Shown piece after piece: positions 8,799 to 18,378 of a stretch of 64,000 nt of DNA. The translations under genes and the position numbers were made by a program. The stretch comes from Streptomyces sp. TRM68416. GTDB lineage: Bacteria > Actinomycetota > Actinomycetes > Streptomycetales > Streptomycetaceae. Each line of letters begins with the position of its first letter. Positions within the stretch are counted from its first letter, which is position 1. The DNA lies in assembly GCF_014596915.1 (NCBI RefSeq), contig NZ_JACVWU010000005.1, forward strand, positions 1-64,000. Reading direction: 5' to 3'. The notes under the pieces are model-generated. The model was given only the letters and a program-made list of their open reading frames with translations. It was not told the DNA's origin and did not search any database.

Positions 8799-9320
8799 CT
8801 AAGCTCTTCCGCTTTCCAGGTCCAACCGATAGCAGTGGCCCTGCCGTTCACTCGTCGGCGTGGTGAACACCTCGGCCAGCCGCATGCCCAGCCGCCGGGT
8901 CACCGCGATCGAGCGCTCGTTGCGGGCGTCCACCATCGCCACCACGCCCGGCACCCCCGCCGCCCGCACCCGCTCCAGCGTCTCCCGCGCGGCCGCGGTG
9001 ACGTACCCCCGGCCCCAGTGCGCCCGGGCGAGCCGCCAGCCGATCTCGATCTCGCCCGTGGGCCCCCAGTCCCGCTCCCAGGGCTGGGCGCCGGTGAAGC
9101 CGATGACGTCCCCGGACTCGTCGAGCATGCTCCACAGGCAGAACCCGCGCTCGGCGTCGTGCCGCCGCTGCCGGGCGGTGAGCTCCTCGTAGACCGACAG
9201 CCCGGCGGACCTACCGCCGTGGAACTCCATGACCTCCGGGTCGTCGAAGAGCCGGTGCCAGGCGACGGCGTCCTCGTCGGTGGGGACGCGCAGCCGTACT
9301 ACGGGGAGAGCTCGGTTCAC
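8799..9320 (-). CDS. GNAT-family N-acetyltransferase (RimJ/RimL-like)
   Basis: A 173-residue acetyltransferase_3-type protein. The acetyl-CoA region reads WRLARAHWGRGYVTAAAR, followed by VVAMVDARNERSIAVTRRLGM, both typical of the family. I used GTG 9320 (NRALPVVRLR...) with GAAGGG upstream; the open frame extends further but without similarity. It diverges from the geranylgeranyl-reductase-like gene across 97 bp. Substrate unknown: related enzymes acetylate protein N-termini or small amines. Confidence 0.85.
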   Translation of the reverse strand: MNRALPVVRLRVPTDEDAVAWHRLFDDPEVMEFHGGRSAGLSVYEELTARQRRHDAERGFCLWSMLDESGDVIGFTGAQPWERDWGPTGEIEIGWRLARAHWGRGYVTAAARETLERVRAAGVPGVVAMVDARNERSIAVTRRLGMRLAEVFTTPTSERQGHCYRLDLESGRA

Positions 9321-9417
9321 GGGGCAGCCCTTCAGCCGGGTGATCGCTACTGCTGCATAGACTGCCCATGTCCAGTGCCGGTCGGCACGCAGATTTCGAA
9401 CTTGGGGAGATCCCGCC

Positions 9418-10707
9418 GTGACCGAGCCCCTCCTCTCCGACAACACCGCCGATGTGATCGTCGTGGGCGCGGGGCCAGCCGGCTCCACGACCGCGTACCA
9501 CCTGGCCAAGGCCGGACTCGACGTACTCCTGCTGGAGAAGACCGAGTTCCCGCGGGAGAAGGTCTGCGGCGACGGCCTCACCCCGCGCGCGGTCAAGCAG
9601 CTGGTGGCGATGGGCATCGACATCTCCGAAGAGGCCGGCTGGCTGCGCAACAAGGGCCTGCGGATCATCGGCGGCGGTGTCCGGCTCCAGCTCGACTGGC
9701 CGGACCTCGCCTCCTTCCCCGACTACGGACTCGTCCGCAAGCGCGACGACTTCGACGAGCAGCTCGCCCGCCAGGCCCAGAAGGCGGGCGCGCGCCTGTA
9801 CGAGCGCTGCAACGTCGGCGCCCCGATCATCGACGACCGCACCGGCCGTATCACCGGCGTGCACGCCAAGCTCGGCGAGGAGAAGCGCGAAGTCACCTTC
9901 CACGCGCCCCTGGTGGTGGCCGCCGACGGCAACTCCACGCGTCTGTCGCTGGCGATGGGCCTGCACCGCCGCGAGGACCGCCCGATGGGCGTGGCCGTAC
10001 GGACCTACTTCGAGTCCCCCCGGCACGAGGACGACTACCTGGAGTCCTGGCTGGAGCTGTGGGACCGCCGCGGCCCGGGCGAGGACCGCCTGCTGCCCGG
10101 CTACGGCTGGATCTTCGGCATGGGCGACGGCACCTCGAACGTCGGCCTGGGCGTCCTGAACACCTCCGACTCCTTCAAGGAACTCGACTGGCGCGAGGTC
10201 CTGAAGGCCTGGTGCGCCTCCATGCCGGAGGAGTGGGGCTACACGCCGGAGAACATGACCGGCCCCATCCGCGGCGCCGCCCTCCCCATGGCCTTCAACC
10301 GCCAGCCGCACTACACGCGCGGGCTGCTGCTCGTCGGCGACGCCGGCGGCCTGGTGAACCCCTTCAACGGCGAGGGCATCGCCTACGCCATGGAGTCCGG
10401 CCAGATCGCCGCCGACGTCATCGTCCAGGCCCACGCCCGCTCGACCCCCGCGGGCCGTGAAATGGCCCTCCAGCGCTACCCGCGCGTCCTGAAGGACACC
10501 TACGGCGGCTACTACACGATGGGCCGCGCCTTCGTGAAGCTCATCGGCAACCCGAAGGTCATGAAGATCGCGACCCAGCGCGGTCTGACCCACCCGCTGC
10601 TGATGAAGTTCACCCTGAAGCTCCTCGCCAACCTCACCGACCCCACGGGCGGCGACGCGATGGACCGCATCATCAACGGCCTGAGCAAGGTGGCCCCCAA
10701 GGCGTGA
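9418..10707 (+). CDS. Geranylgeranyl-reductase family FAD oxidoreductase (MenJ-like)
   Basis: A 429-residue flavoprotein. The FAD dinucleotide motif VVGAGPAGSTTAYHLAKAG is at residues 15-33, followed by the family motif CGDGLTPRAVKQL and, near residue 310, GDAGGLVNPFNGEGIAYAMESG. In actinobacteria this family includes MenJ, which reduces the beta-isoprenyl unit of menaquinone, and archaeal-type geranylgeranyl reductases. The position between menG and nuo supports a menaquinone side-chain role, but this is by context. GTG start with GGGGAG upstream; TAGACT at 9358-9363 could be its -10 box. Confidence 0.9.
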   Translation: MTEPLLSDNTADVIVVGAGPAGSTTAYHLAKAGLDVLLLEKTEFPREKVCGDGLTPRAVKQLVAMGIDISEEAGWLRNKGLRIIGGGVRLQLDWPDLASFPDYGLVRKRDDFDEQLARQAQKAGARLYERCNVGAPIIDDRTGRITGVHAKLGEEKREVTFHAPLVVAADGNSTRLSLAMGLHRREDRPMGVAVRTYFESPRHEDDYLESWLELWDRRGPGEDRLLPGYGWIFGMGDGTSNVGLGVLNTSDSFKELDWREVLKAWCASMPEEWGYTPENMTGPIRGAALPMAFNRQPHYTRGLLLVGDAGGLVNPFNGEGIAYAMESGQIAADVIVQAHARSTPAGREMALQRYPRVLKDTYGGYYTMGRAFVKLIGNPKVMKIATQRGLTHPLLMKFTLKLLANLTDPTGGDAMDRIINGLSKVAPKA

Positions 10708-10779
10708 CCGACCATGTGGTCGTGATCGTCCAGGGCCGTCGGGGCGATCACGACCACCGGCGTCGTTCGTCGTGCCGGA

Positions 10780-11406
10780 TCAGCCGCTCAGCGCCGCCGT
10801 CCTGGCCGCCCGTCGCGCGAAGACCTCGTCCCGGCGGTCCGCCACCTGCCGCAGCGCGTCCTTCCGCTCCCGCCGGGAGAGCCGGTCCAGATAGACCTGC
10901 CCGTCGCAGTGGTCGGTCTCGTGCGCGAGACACCGCGCGAAGTACCCGGTGCCCTCGACGACGAGCGGTGCGCCGTCCTTGTCGAACCCACGCACCACGG
11001 CCCGGTCCGGGCGCGGTACGTCCATCACGGCGCCCGGCACCGACAGGCACCCCTCGCCCTCGTCGAGCAGGCGCCGGCCGGCCGCGTCGAGCTGCTCCAG
11101 CACCGGGTTCACGACATGCCCGACATGCCGGACCCCGTCGTCGTCCGGGCAGTCGTAGACGAACAACCGCAGATCGACCCCGATTTGGTTGGCCGCGAGT
11201 CCGCAGCCGTCGGCGATGTACATCGTCAGGAACATGTCGTCGATGAGCGCCGCGAGATCCGGCCCGAACTCGGTCACGTCCCGGCACGGCTTGTGCAGGA
11301 CCCCTTCACCCGCCTCGACGATCCTGCGCACGGCCCCGCGCCGGGCCTCGGGCGCGAGCGGCGGATACGAGTCGACGGGCCTGCCCTGGAGGAAGACACT
11401 CGGCAT
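10780..11406 (-). CDS. def: Peptide deformylase
   Basis: A 208-residue metalloenzyme removing the formyl group from nascent N-terminal methionine. All three family motifs are present: [10 protein letters not shown] (67-76), EGCLSVPG with metal ligand Cys120, and AHETDH with His162, Glu163 and His166. The ATG at 11406 has AAGGAG upstream. It follows the NlpC/P60 gene on the same strand but lies behind a strong hairpin, so it probably has its own promoter. Streptomyces usually carry several def paralogues. Confidence 0.95.
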   Translation of the reverse strand: MPSVFLQGRPVDSYPPLAPEARRGAVRRIVEAGEGVLHKPCRDVTEFGPDLAALIDDMFLTMYIADGCGLAANQIGVDLRLFVYDCPDDDGVRHVGHVVNPVLEQLDAAGRRLLDEGEGCLSVPGAVMDVPRPDRAVVRGFDKDGAPLVVEGTGYFARCLAHETDHCDGQVYLDRLSRRERKDALRQVADRRDEVFARRAARTAALSG

Positions 11407-11503
11407 TGCGAACTCCTTGTTCTGTCGCCGTTGCTGTCGCTTTTCATGACAACAGAACAAGCAGGAGCCGCAGAGGCGAACCGGCCGCATCCGCCGAGCC
11501 GCC

Positions 11504-11552
11504 CGGACGGAGAGCGCCGGACGGAGAGCGCCGGACGGAGAGCGCCGGACGG
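11504..11552. repeat. 14-bp tandem repeat, 3.5 copies
   Basis: Three and a half copies of CGGACGGAGAGCGC in a row. The last half copy (CGGACGG) forms the left foot of the terminator hairpin at 11546-11586. The array lies downstream of the NlpC/P60 gene. Confidence 0.9.
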
Positions 11553-11586
11553 GGCCGCTGCCCCCGAGCGGCTGCGGCCCCGTCCG
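11546..11586 (-). terminator. Hairpin terminator of the NlpC/P60 gene
   Basis: Perfect 13-bp arms CGGACGGGGCCGC and GCGGCCCCGTCCG with a 15-base centre, starting 28 bases beyond the stop codon at 11615 on the minus strand. There is no T-run, as is common for Streptomyces terminators. Confidence 0.75.
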
Positions 11587-11614
11587 TACGACTGTGCCCG
11601 TGGAGGGCGGTGCG

Positions 11615-12427
11615 TCAGAGTACGCGCACCGCGCCCGAGGCCGGGTAGCCGGAGAGGTCCTGGATGACCACGCCCTTGGACGGGTTGGCGGCGTCCAGGT
11701 ACTGGCCGTTTCCGATGTACACGCCCACGTGGTAGGCCGAGCCCTTGCCGCCCCAGTACAGGATGTCGCCGACCTGGATGCTGGACAGGGGGACGTCCGT
11801 GCCGACCATCGACTGGTCTTGCGAGACGCGCGGCAGGTCGATGTTGACCTGCTTGAACGCGGCCTGGACCAGGGAGGAGCAGTCCCACGCGTTGGGGCCG
11901 GTGGCGCCCAGGACGTAGGCGTCGCCCAGCTGGGCCTTGAGGAAGGAGATGACCGTCGCGACGCTGCCGCTGGCGGGAGCGGAGGCCGTGGTCGGGGCCG
12001 TGGCGGCCGTGCTGGTGGTGGAGAGGGTGGCACGCTCGGCGTTGCGCGAGGCGCGCTCCGCCGCGGCCTTGCGGGCCTCCTCGGCGGCCTTCTTCTTGGC
12101 CTCCGCCTTCTTCTTCGCCTCGGCGAGGTCCGCCTTGGCCTGCTTCGCGGCCTTTGCGGCGGCCGCGTCACGCTCGGCCTGCAGCTCGTAGGTGGCCGCG
12201 GCCTGCTGGGTGGCGTCCGCGGACTCGGCGACCTGGGCGGCCAGGTCGGCCGTGAGGGTGGGCAGTTCGATGGTCTGCGTCACCGGCTCGGCGGCGTTCG
12301 CCGTGGCCGACGCACCCGCCGCTGCCATGCTGAGGACGCCACCGGCAACTCCGGCGCGCATCGCGAGACTCGTCGTCGCGCTGCGGCGGGGCTTCCGGTG
12401 GCTGCGTATGTGAGCGGTGTGGGACAT
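11615..12427 (-). CDS. Secreted NlpC/P60 peptidoglycan endopeptidase
   Basis: A 270-residue protein with a basic N-terminus and a hydrophobic signal segment ending near ASATANAAE (about residue 46). An Ala/Lys/Glu-rich coiled coil (about 78-132) leads into the NlpC/P60 domain, where Cys183 (WDCSSLV) and His233 ([10 protein letters not shown]) are the catalytic pair. It would hydrolyse peptide bonds in the cell-wall stem peptide. I took ATG 12427; an ATG 30 bases upstream lies inside the ATGGAGGAG that looks like the ribosome site. Unlike several Streptomyces NlpC/P60 and Rpf genes, I find no ydaO riboswitch in its leader. Confidence 0.9.
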   Translation of the reverse strand: MSHTAHIRSHRKPRRSATTSLAMRAGVAGGVLSMAAAGASATANAAEPVTQTIELPTLTADLAAQVAESADATQQAAATYELQAERDAAAAKAAKQAKADLAEAKKKAEAKKKAAEEARKAAAERASRNAERATLSTTSTAATAPTTASAPASGSVATVISFLKAQLGDAYVLGATGPNAWDCSSLVQAAFKQVNIDLPRVSQDQSMVGTDVPLSSIQVGDILYWGGKGSAYHVGVYIGNGQYLDAANPSKGVVIQDLSGYPASGAVRVL

Positions 12428-13047
12428 GAGAACAACCGGTATCAGGGGCTCCTCCATACCTTCAAGAAACGTGTGCTGCGCCACAGTTGTTCAATCGACC
12501 GCGTGAACCCCGGGCGTGTCGCCCTTTATTGACGCCGTAACGGACAAAGCGGACCGGGCTTAACCTGCCTGTGATCACGGCCTTTCGTCGGTTCGCCCGA
12601 ATTGCCCCACGCCTACCACCTGTTGAGGCCGGTGGCCAAGCCCGCTTCTCGTGACCCTCTCGGGAGTGTGGCGGAGGTCACGCAACGGTTACGGCGACGG
12701 TCGCGTCTCGCGCGCACGGCCCGCCCCGGGTCGCTCGTGAACGCGTGCACGCGTCCACATCGCACCGCGGACCTCCCTCTGATGTGTGAACGGGGTCCTC
12801 TATCAGGACGTGGCGTCCAGCGCCAATTTGCATGCAAGGGAAGCCTCTTGATATTGAGACGCCCCGTCCGAGCTGGGACGACGAGCGGAAATGTCACGTG
12901 AGGTGATCACTTGGACGCCTCGCGTGCGAAGATCACCACTCATCCGACTTCATGATCCTTCGTCAGGTGGTGGAGATCACAAAGCTTGTGCAATACCCCG
13001 TGTCGCAGATCACAGAGCGGCAGGCATAAGATGCGAGGCAGTTGGGC
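12428..13047. other. Long intergenic region between the NlpC/P60 gene and nuoA
   Basis: No convincing gene is visible here: short open frames on both strands lack ribosome sites and family motifs. The right half is relatively AT-rich and holds four GATCAC words (near 12905, 12931, 12974 and 13006) and the inverted repeat CACAAAGCTTGTG near 12977. These are plausible operators upstream of the nuo operon. The left end should hold the minus-strand promoter of the NlpC/P60 gene. Confidence 0.5.
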
Positions 13048-13065
13048 TTGTGACCTGCTTCACAT
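13048..13065 (+). promoter_or_regulatory. Rex operator (ROP) upstream of nuoA
   Basis: TTGTGACCTGCTTCACAT matches the Rex consensus TTGTGA-N6-TCACAA at 11 of 12 fixed positions. Rex is the NADH/NAD+-sensing repressor that controls respiratory genes in S. coelicolor, including nuo and cyd. The site ends 109 bp before the nuoA start. A high NADH ratio would lift repression and raise complex I expression. Confidence 0.85.
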
Positions 13066-13174
13066 GTTCTCGATCTTGGTCAGGACGAGCAAGGTTCGAG
13101 GAACCGGTGGGACGCAGGAGACGAGTCCGATGCAACCGCCAGCAGTCAGTGCCGACTGAGAGGAGCGAGGAGCG

Positions 13175-13534
13175 GTGAACGCGTATGCGCCCATCCTCGT
13201 ACTGGGAGCCCTCGGGGCAGGCTTTGCGATCTTCTCCGTGGTCATGGCCACGCTGATCGGTCCGAAGCGGTACAACCGCGCCAAGCTCGAAGCCTACGAG
13301 TGCGGAATCGAACCGACCCCCACGCCGGCCGGCGGCGGGCGCTTCCCGATCAAGTACTACCTGACGGCGATGCTCTTCATCATCTTCGATATCGAGATCG
13401 TCTTCCTCTACCCCTGGGCCGTCACCTTCGACGCCCTGGGGATCTTCGGGCTCGTGGAGATGCTGCTCTTCGTGCTCACCGTCTTCGTCGCGTACGCGTA
13501 CGTATGGCGGCGCGGCGGCCTGGAATGGGACTGA
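13175..13534 (+). CDS. nuoA: NADH-quinone oxidoreductase subunit A
   Basis: A 119-residue membrane subunit with three hydrophobic helices and the conserved loop YECGIEPTP between the first and second. It opens the 14-gene complex I operon. GTG 13175 has GAGGAGCGAGGAGC just upstream. The transcript should begin near the Rex operator. A second nuoA begins at the right edge of the window. Confidence 0.95.
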   Translation: MNAYAPILVLGALGAGFAIFSVVMATLIGPKRYNRAKLEAYECGIEPTPTPAGGGRFPIKYYLTAMLFIIFDIEIVFLYPWAVTFDALGIFGLVEMLLFVLTVFVAYAYVWRRGGLEWD

Positions 13535-13549
13535 GGGGCCTTTAACGAC

Positions 13550-14100
<551 letters not shown>

Positions 14101-14104
<4 letters not shown>

Positions 14105-14841
14105 GCGACGCCAACGGCAACGAGGTCAATCCCGAAAAGGACCTCAGTGCCTCCAACCTCCCGGGCCAGCGCGGCCAGGGCGGCGAGGAGATCCGCGTCC
14201 AGCGCGGCATGTTCGGCGCCAACAACGGCGGCGACACCTCCGGTTACGGCGGCCTCGTCCGCTCGGTCCGGCTCCCGGGCCCGGCGAGCCGCCCCTACGG
14301 CGGCTGGTTCGACGAGGTCGCCGACGAGCTGGAGGGCGCACTGGAGGAACAGGGCCTCCTGCCCGACAACGCCATCGAGAAGACGGTCGTCGACCGCGAC
14401 GAGCTCACGTTCCACATCGAACGCGAGCACCTGCTGCGCGTCGCCCGCACCCTGCGCGACGACCCCGCCCTGCGCTTCGAGCTCTGCACCGGAGTCAGCG
14501 GCGTCCACTACCCGCACGACAAGGGCCGCGAGCTGCACGCCGTCTACCACCTGCGCTCGATCACCCACAACCGGCTGATCCGCCTGGAGGTCAGCGCCCC
14601 CGACAGCGACCCCCGCATCCCGTCGCTGGTCGCGGTCTATCCCACCAACGACTGGCACGAGCGCGAGACCTACGACTTCTTCGGGATCGTCTTCGAGGGT
14701 CACCCGGCCCTGACGCGGATCATGATGCCGGACGACTGGCAGGGCCACCCCCAGCGCAAGGACTACGCCCTCGGCGGCATCCCCGTCGAGTACAAGGGCG
14801 CCCAGATCCCGGCTCCGGACCAGCGGAGGTCGTACTCATGA
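14101..14841 (+). CDS. nuoC: NADH-quinone oxidoreductase subunit C
   Basis: A 246-residue 30-kDa subunit; NuoC and NuoD are separate here, not fused as in E. coli. The 30-kDa signature appears as [17 protein letters not shown] with the following [11 protein letters not shown]. The first 55 or so residues are a Gly-rich, polar extension, common in actinobacteria. GTG 14101 overlaps the nuoB stop, and the gene ends in an ATGA overlap with nuoD. Confidence 0.97.
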
Positions 14842-16160
14842 GCACTTCCCACGCTTCCCCCCGCGAGACCACCGAAGGCACCGTCTACACGGTCACCGGT
14901 GGCGACTGGGACGAGGTCGTCGAGTCCGCGGCCCGTGCCGACGACGAACGCATCGTCGTCAACATGGGCCCCCAGCACCCCTCCACCCACGGGGTGCTCC
15001 GCCTGATCCTGGAGATCGACGGCGAGACGGTCACCGAGGCCCGCTGCGGCATCGGCTACCTGCACACCGGCATCGAGAAGAACCTCGAGTTCCGCACGTG
15101 GACGCAGGGCACCACGTTCGTGACACGCATGGACTACCTGACGTCCTTCTTCAACGAGACCGGCTACTGCCTCGCCGTCGAGAAACTCCTCGGCATCGAG
15201 GACCAGATCCCCGACCGCGCCACCCTCATCCGCGTGCTCCTGATGGAGCTCAACCGGCTCTCCTCGCACCTGGTGTGCATCGCCACCGGCGGCATGGAAC
15301 TCGGCGCCACCACGATCATGATCTACGGATTCCGTGATCGTGAAATGATTCTCGACATCTACGAGCTCATCACGGGCCTCCGGATGAACCACGCGTACAT
15401 CCGCCCCGGCGGACTCGCGCAGGACCTGCCGCCCGGCGCGGTGGACCAGATCCGCGAGTTCGTGAAGAAGATGAAGAAGAACCTCCCGGAGTACGACAAG
15501 CTCGCCACCGGGAACCCCATCTTCAAGGCCCGTATGCAGGACATCGGCTACCTCGACCTGGCCGGCTGCATGGCTCTCGGCGCCACCGGCCCGGTCCTGC
15601 GCTCCACCGGCCTGCCGCACGACCTGCGCAAGGCACAGCCCTACTGCGGCTACGAGACCTTCGACTTCGAGGTCCCGACCGCCGACACCTGCGACTCCTA
15701 CGGCCGCTTCCTGATCCGGCTGGAGGAGATGCGCCAGTCGCTCAGGATCGTCGAGCAGTGCCTGGACCGGCTCCAGCCCGGCCCGGTCATGGTCGCCGAC
15801 AAGAAGATCGCCTGGCCCGCCCAGCTCGCGCTCGGTCCGGACGGCCTCGGCAACTCCCTCGACCACATCAAGAAGATCATGGGCACCTCCATGGAGGCCC
15901 TGATCCACCACTTCAAGCTGGTCACCGAGGGCTTCCGCGTCCCGCCGGGACAGGCGTACGCGGCCGTCGAGTCACCCAAGGGCGAACTCGGGGTGCATGC
16001 CGTCTCCGACGGAGGCACCCGCCCCTACCGGGTCCACTTCCGCGACCCGTCCTTCACCAACCTGCAGGCCATGGCGGCGATGTGCGAAGGCGGCCAGGTC
16101 GCCGACGTCATCGTCGCCGTCGCGTCCATCGACCCCGTGATGGGAGGCGTCGACCGGTGA
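14838..16160 (+). CDS. nuoD: NADH-quinone oxidoreductase subunit D
   Basis: A 440-residue 49-kDa subunit forming the quinone pocket with NuoB. Recognisable are [15 protein letters not shown] (about 40-54) with its HPSTHG core, [10 protein letters not shown] and the C-terminal DPVMGGVDR. The length is normal for actinobacterial NuoD. Starts and stops overlap nuoC and nuoE by 4 bases, so translation is coupled. Confidence 0.97.
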   Translation: MSTSHASPRETTEGTVYTVTGGDWDEVVESAARADDERIVVNMGPQHPSTHGVLRLILEIDGETVTEARCGIGYLHTGIEKNLEFRTWTQGTTFVTRMDYLTSFFNETGYCLAVEKLLGIEDQIPDRATLIRVLLMELNRLSSHLVCIATGGMELGATTIMIYGFRDREMILDIYELITGLRMNHAYIRPGGLAQDLPPGAVDQIREFVKKMKKNLPEYDKLATGNPIFKARMQDIGYLDLAGCMALGATGPVLRSTGLPHDLRKAQPYCGYETFDFEVPTADTCDSYGRFLIRLEEMRQSLRIVEQCLDRLQPGPVMVADKKIAWPAQLALGPDGLGNSLDHIKKIMGTSMEALIHHFKLVTEGFRVPPGQAYAAVESPKGELGVHAVSDGGTRPYRVHFRDPSFTNLQAMAAMCEGGQVADVIVAVASIDPVMGGVDR

Positions 16161-17029
16161 CCACCAGTTCTTCGGAGCAGGGCGTCAGCCTGGGCATGCC
16201 CCAACTGCCCGCGCCCGGCTACCCGGACGACGTTCGAACCCGACTGGAGCGGGACGCGCGCGAGGTCATCGCCCGCTACCCCGACTCCCGGTCGGCGCTC
16301 CTGCCACTGCTGCACCTCGTGCAGTCGGAGGAGGGCCATGTCACGCGCACCGGGATGCAGTTCTGCGCGGACATGCTGAACCTGACCACGGCCGAGGTGA
16401 CCGCGGTCGCCACCTTCTACACCATGTACCGGCGCCGGCCGAGCGGTGACTACCAGGTCGGCGTGTGCACCAACACACTGTGCGCGGTAATGGGAGGCGA
16501 CGCGATCTTCGAGGCGCTCCAGGAGCACCTGGGCGTCGGCAACGGCGAGACCACCGACGACGGCAAGGTCACCCTGGAGCACATCGAGTGCAACGCGGCC
16601 TGCGACTACGCGCCGGTCGTGATGGTCAACTGGGAGTTCTTCGACAACCAGACCGTCGAGAGCGCGAAGCGCATGGTGGACGACCTGCGCACCGGGCGCG
16701 AAGTGACGCCCACGCGCGGGGCGCGGCTGTGCACCTTCAAGGAGACGGCCAGGATCCTGGCGGGCTTTCCCGACGAGCGGGAAGGGGCCGTCGAGGCCGG
16801 CGGAAGCGCGGGACCCGCTTCGCTGGTCGGCCTCAAGCTGGCCAAGGGGGAGACCGCTCCCGCGCGGGTGGTTCACCCACGCGACGGCCGACCTCATGAG
16901 GAGCCGCAGGACAAGGCGGTGCACGAGCCGTCACCGACGGAGCACTTGAGCTCACACGACGCGCCGCAGGACACATCGGCCTCCGACCCGGCCCACCCGG
17001 CCGGACCCGTCGCCGAGGAGGGGGAGTGA
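16157..17029 (+). CDS. nuoE: NADH-quinone oxidoreductase subunit E
   Basis: A 290-residue thioredoxin-like [2Fe-2S] subunit of the NADH dehydrogenase module. Cluster N1a ligands are in [12 protein letters not shown] and [13 protein letters not shown] 16157 overlaps the nuoD stop. The conserved domain ends near residue 195; about 95 further residues are polar, low-complexity and probably disordered, making this NuoE much longer than the 166 residues of E. coli. Confidence 0.97.
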   Translation: MTTSSSEQGVSLGMPQLPAPGYPDDVRTRLERDAREVIARYPDSRSALLPLLHLVQSEEGHVTRTGMQFCADMLNLTTAEVTAVATFYTMYRRRPSGDYQVGVCTNTLCAVMGGDAIFEALQEHLGVGNGETTDDGKVTLEHIECNAACDYAPVVMVNWEFFDNQTVESAKRMVDDLRTGREVTPTRGARLCTFKETARILAGFPDEREGAVEAGGSAGPASLVGLKLAKGETAPARVVHPRDGRPHEEPQDKAVHEPSPTEHLSSHDAPQDTSASDPAHPAGPVAEEGE

Positions 17030-18378
17030 TGACCTTGGCACCCGAGCTGAAAGACACCAGCCCCGAGAAGCTGCTCGCACCCGTGCTGTCGGCCTTCTGG
17101 GACGAGGACAAGTCCTGGACGCTGGACGTCTACCGAAGGCACGAGGGATACGAGGGACTCCGCAAGGCGCTCGCCATGTCGCCGGACGACCTGATCGCGT
17201 ACGTCAAGGACTCCGGTCTGCGCGGGCGCGGCGGCGCGGGATTCCCCACCGGAATGAAGTGGCAGTTCATTCCCCAGGGAGATGGAAAACCGCACTATCT
17301 AGTTGTCAACGCCGACGAATCGGAGCCCGGAACGTGCAAGGACATTCCGCTCCTCTTCGCGAACCCGCACAGCCTCATCGAGGGCATGATCATCGCGTGT
17401 TATGCCATCAGGTCTTCGCATGCCTTCATCTATCTGCGTGGTGAAGTCGTCCCCGTGCTGCGGCGGTTGCACTCGGCCGTGAGCGAGGCCTATGCGGCCG
17501 GCTACCTCGGCAAGAACATCCTCGGCAGTGGCCTCGACCTCGAACTCACCGTGCACGCGGGTGCGGGCGCGTACATCTGCGGTGAGGAGACCGCACTGCT
17601 CGACTCGCTCGAAGGCCGCCGTGGTCAACCGCGGCTCCGTCCCCCTTTCCCTGCCGTTGCGGGCCTCTATGCCTGCCCGACTGTGGTGAATAACGTCGAA
17701 TCGATCGCATCGGTTCCCGCGATCCTCCACAAAGGAAAAGACTGGTTCAGGTCGATGGGCAGCGAGAAGTCCCCGGGCTTCACGCTCTACTCGCTCAGCG
17801 GCCACGTCGCCAGCCCCGGCCAGTACGAGGCCCCGCTCGGCATCACCCTGCGCCAGCTGCTGGAGATGAGCGGCGGCATGCGGCCGGGCCACCGGCTGAA
17901 GTTCTGGACGCCGGGCGGCTCCTCGACGCCGATGTTCACCGACGAGCACCTCGACGTGCCCCTCGACTACGAGGGCGTCGGCGCCGCCGGCTCCATGCTC
18001 GGCACCAAGGCGCTGCAGTGCTTCGACGAGACAACCTGCGTGGTGCGCGCCGTCACGCGCTGGACCGAGTTCTACGCCCACGAGTCCTGCGGCAAGTGCA
18101 CGCCCTGCCGTGAAGGCACCTACTGGCTCGTGCAGTTGCTGCGCGACATCGAGGCCGGCAAGGGCGTGATGAGCGACCTCGACAAGCTGAACGACATCGC
18201 CGACAACATCAACGGCAAGTCGTTCTGCGCCCTCGGCGACGGCGCCGCATCGCCGATCTTCTCCTCGCTCAAGTACTTCCGCGAGGAGTACGAGCAGCAC
18301 ATCACGGGCCGCGGCTGCCCCTTCGACCCGGCCAAGTCGACGGCCTGGGCGGACAAGCACACGGAGGTGAACGCATGA
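17026..18378 (+). CDS. nuoF: NADH-quinone oxidoreductase subunit F
   Basis: A 450-residue subunit (449 if ATG 17029 is used) that binds FMN and NADH. The FMN/NADH site shows as [13 protein letters not shown], followed by [12 protein letters not shown] and [11 protein letters not shown]; cluster N3 is held by [12 protein letters not shown] near residue 354 and a later Cys. GTG 17026 and ATG 17029 both sit directly after GAGGAGGGGGAG. The 3' end overlaps nuoG by 4 bases. Confidence 0.97.
   Translation: MMTLAPELKDTSPEKLLAPVLSAFWDEDKSWTLDVYRRHEGYEGLRKALAMSPDDLIAYVKDSGLRGRGGAGFPTGMKWQFIPQGDGKPHYLVVNADESEPGTCKDIPLLFANPHSLIEGMIIACYAIRSSHAFIYLRGEVVPVLRRLHSAVSEAYAAGYLGKNILGSGLDLELTVHAGAGAYICGEETALLDSLEGRRGQPRLRPPFPAVAGLYACPTVVNNVESIASVPAILHKGKDWFRSMGSEKSPGFTLYSLSGHVASPGQYEAPLGITLRQLLEMSGGMRPGHRLKFWTPGGSSTPMFTDEHLDVPLDYEGVGAAGSMLGTKALQCFDETTCVVRAVTRWTEFYAHESCGKCTPCREGTYWLVQLLRDIEAGKGVMSDLDKLNDIADNINGKSFCALGDGAASPIFSSLKYFREEYEQHITGRGCPFDPAKSTAWADKHTEVNA

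Noticed and set aside
12427..12900. A ydaO riboswitch in the leader of the NlpC/P60 gene, as in several Streptomyces wall hydrolases
   Set aside because: The conserved blocks (GGGGGACCCA, GGGTGAA, AACCCGACAGCTCACC) are not present on the minus strand there.
12891..13178. A 95-residue plus-strand frame ending at the nuoA start
   Set aside because: It runs through the Rex operator and the nuoA ribosome site, and its composition is not protein-like.
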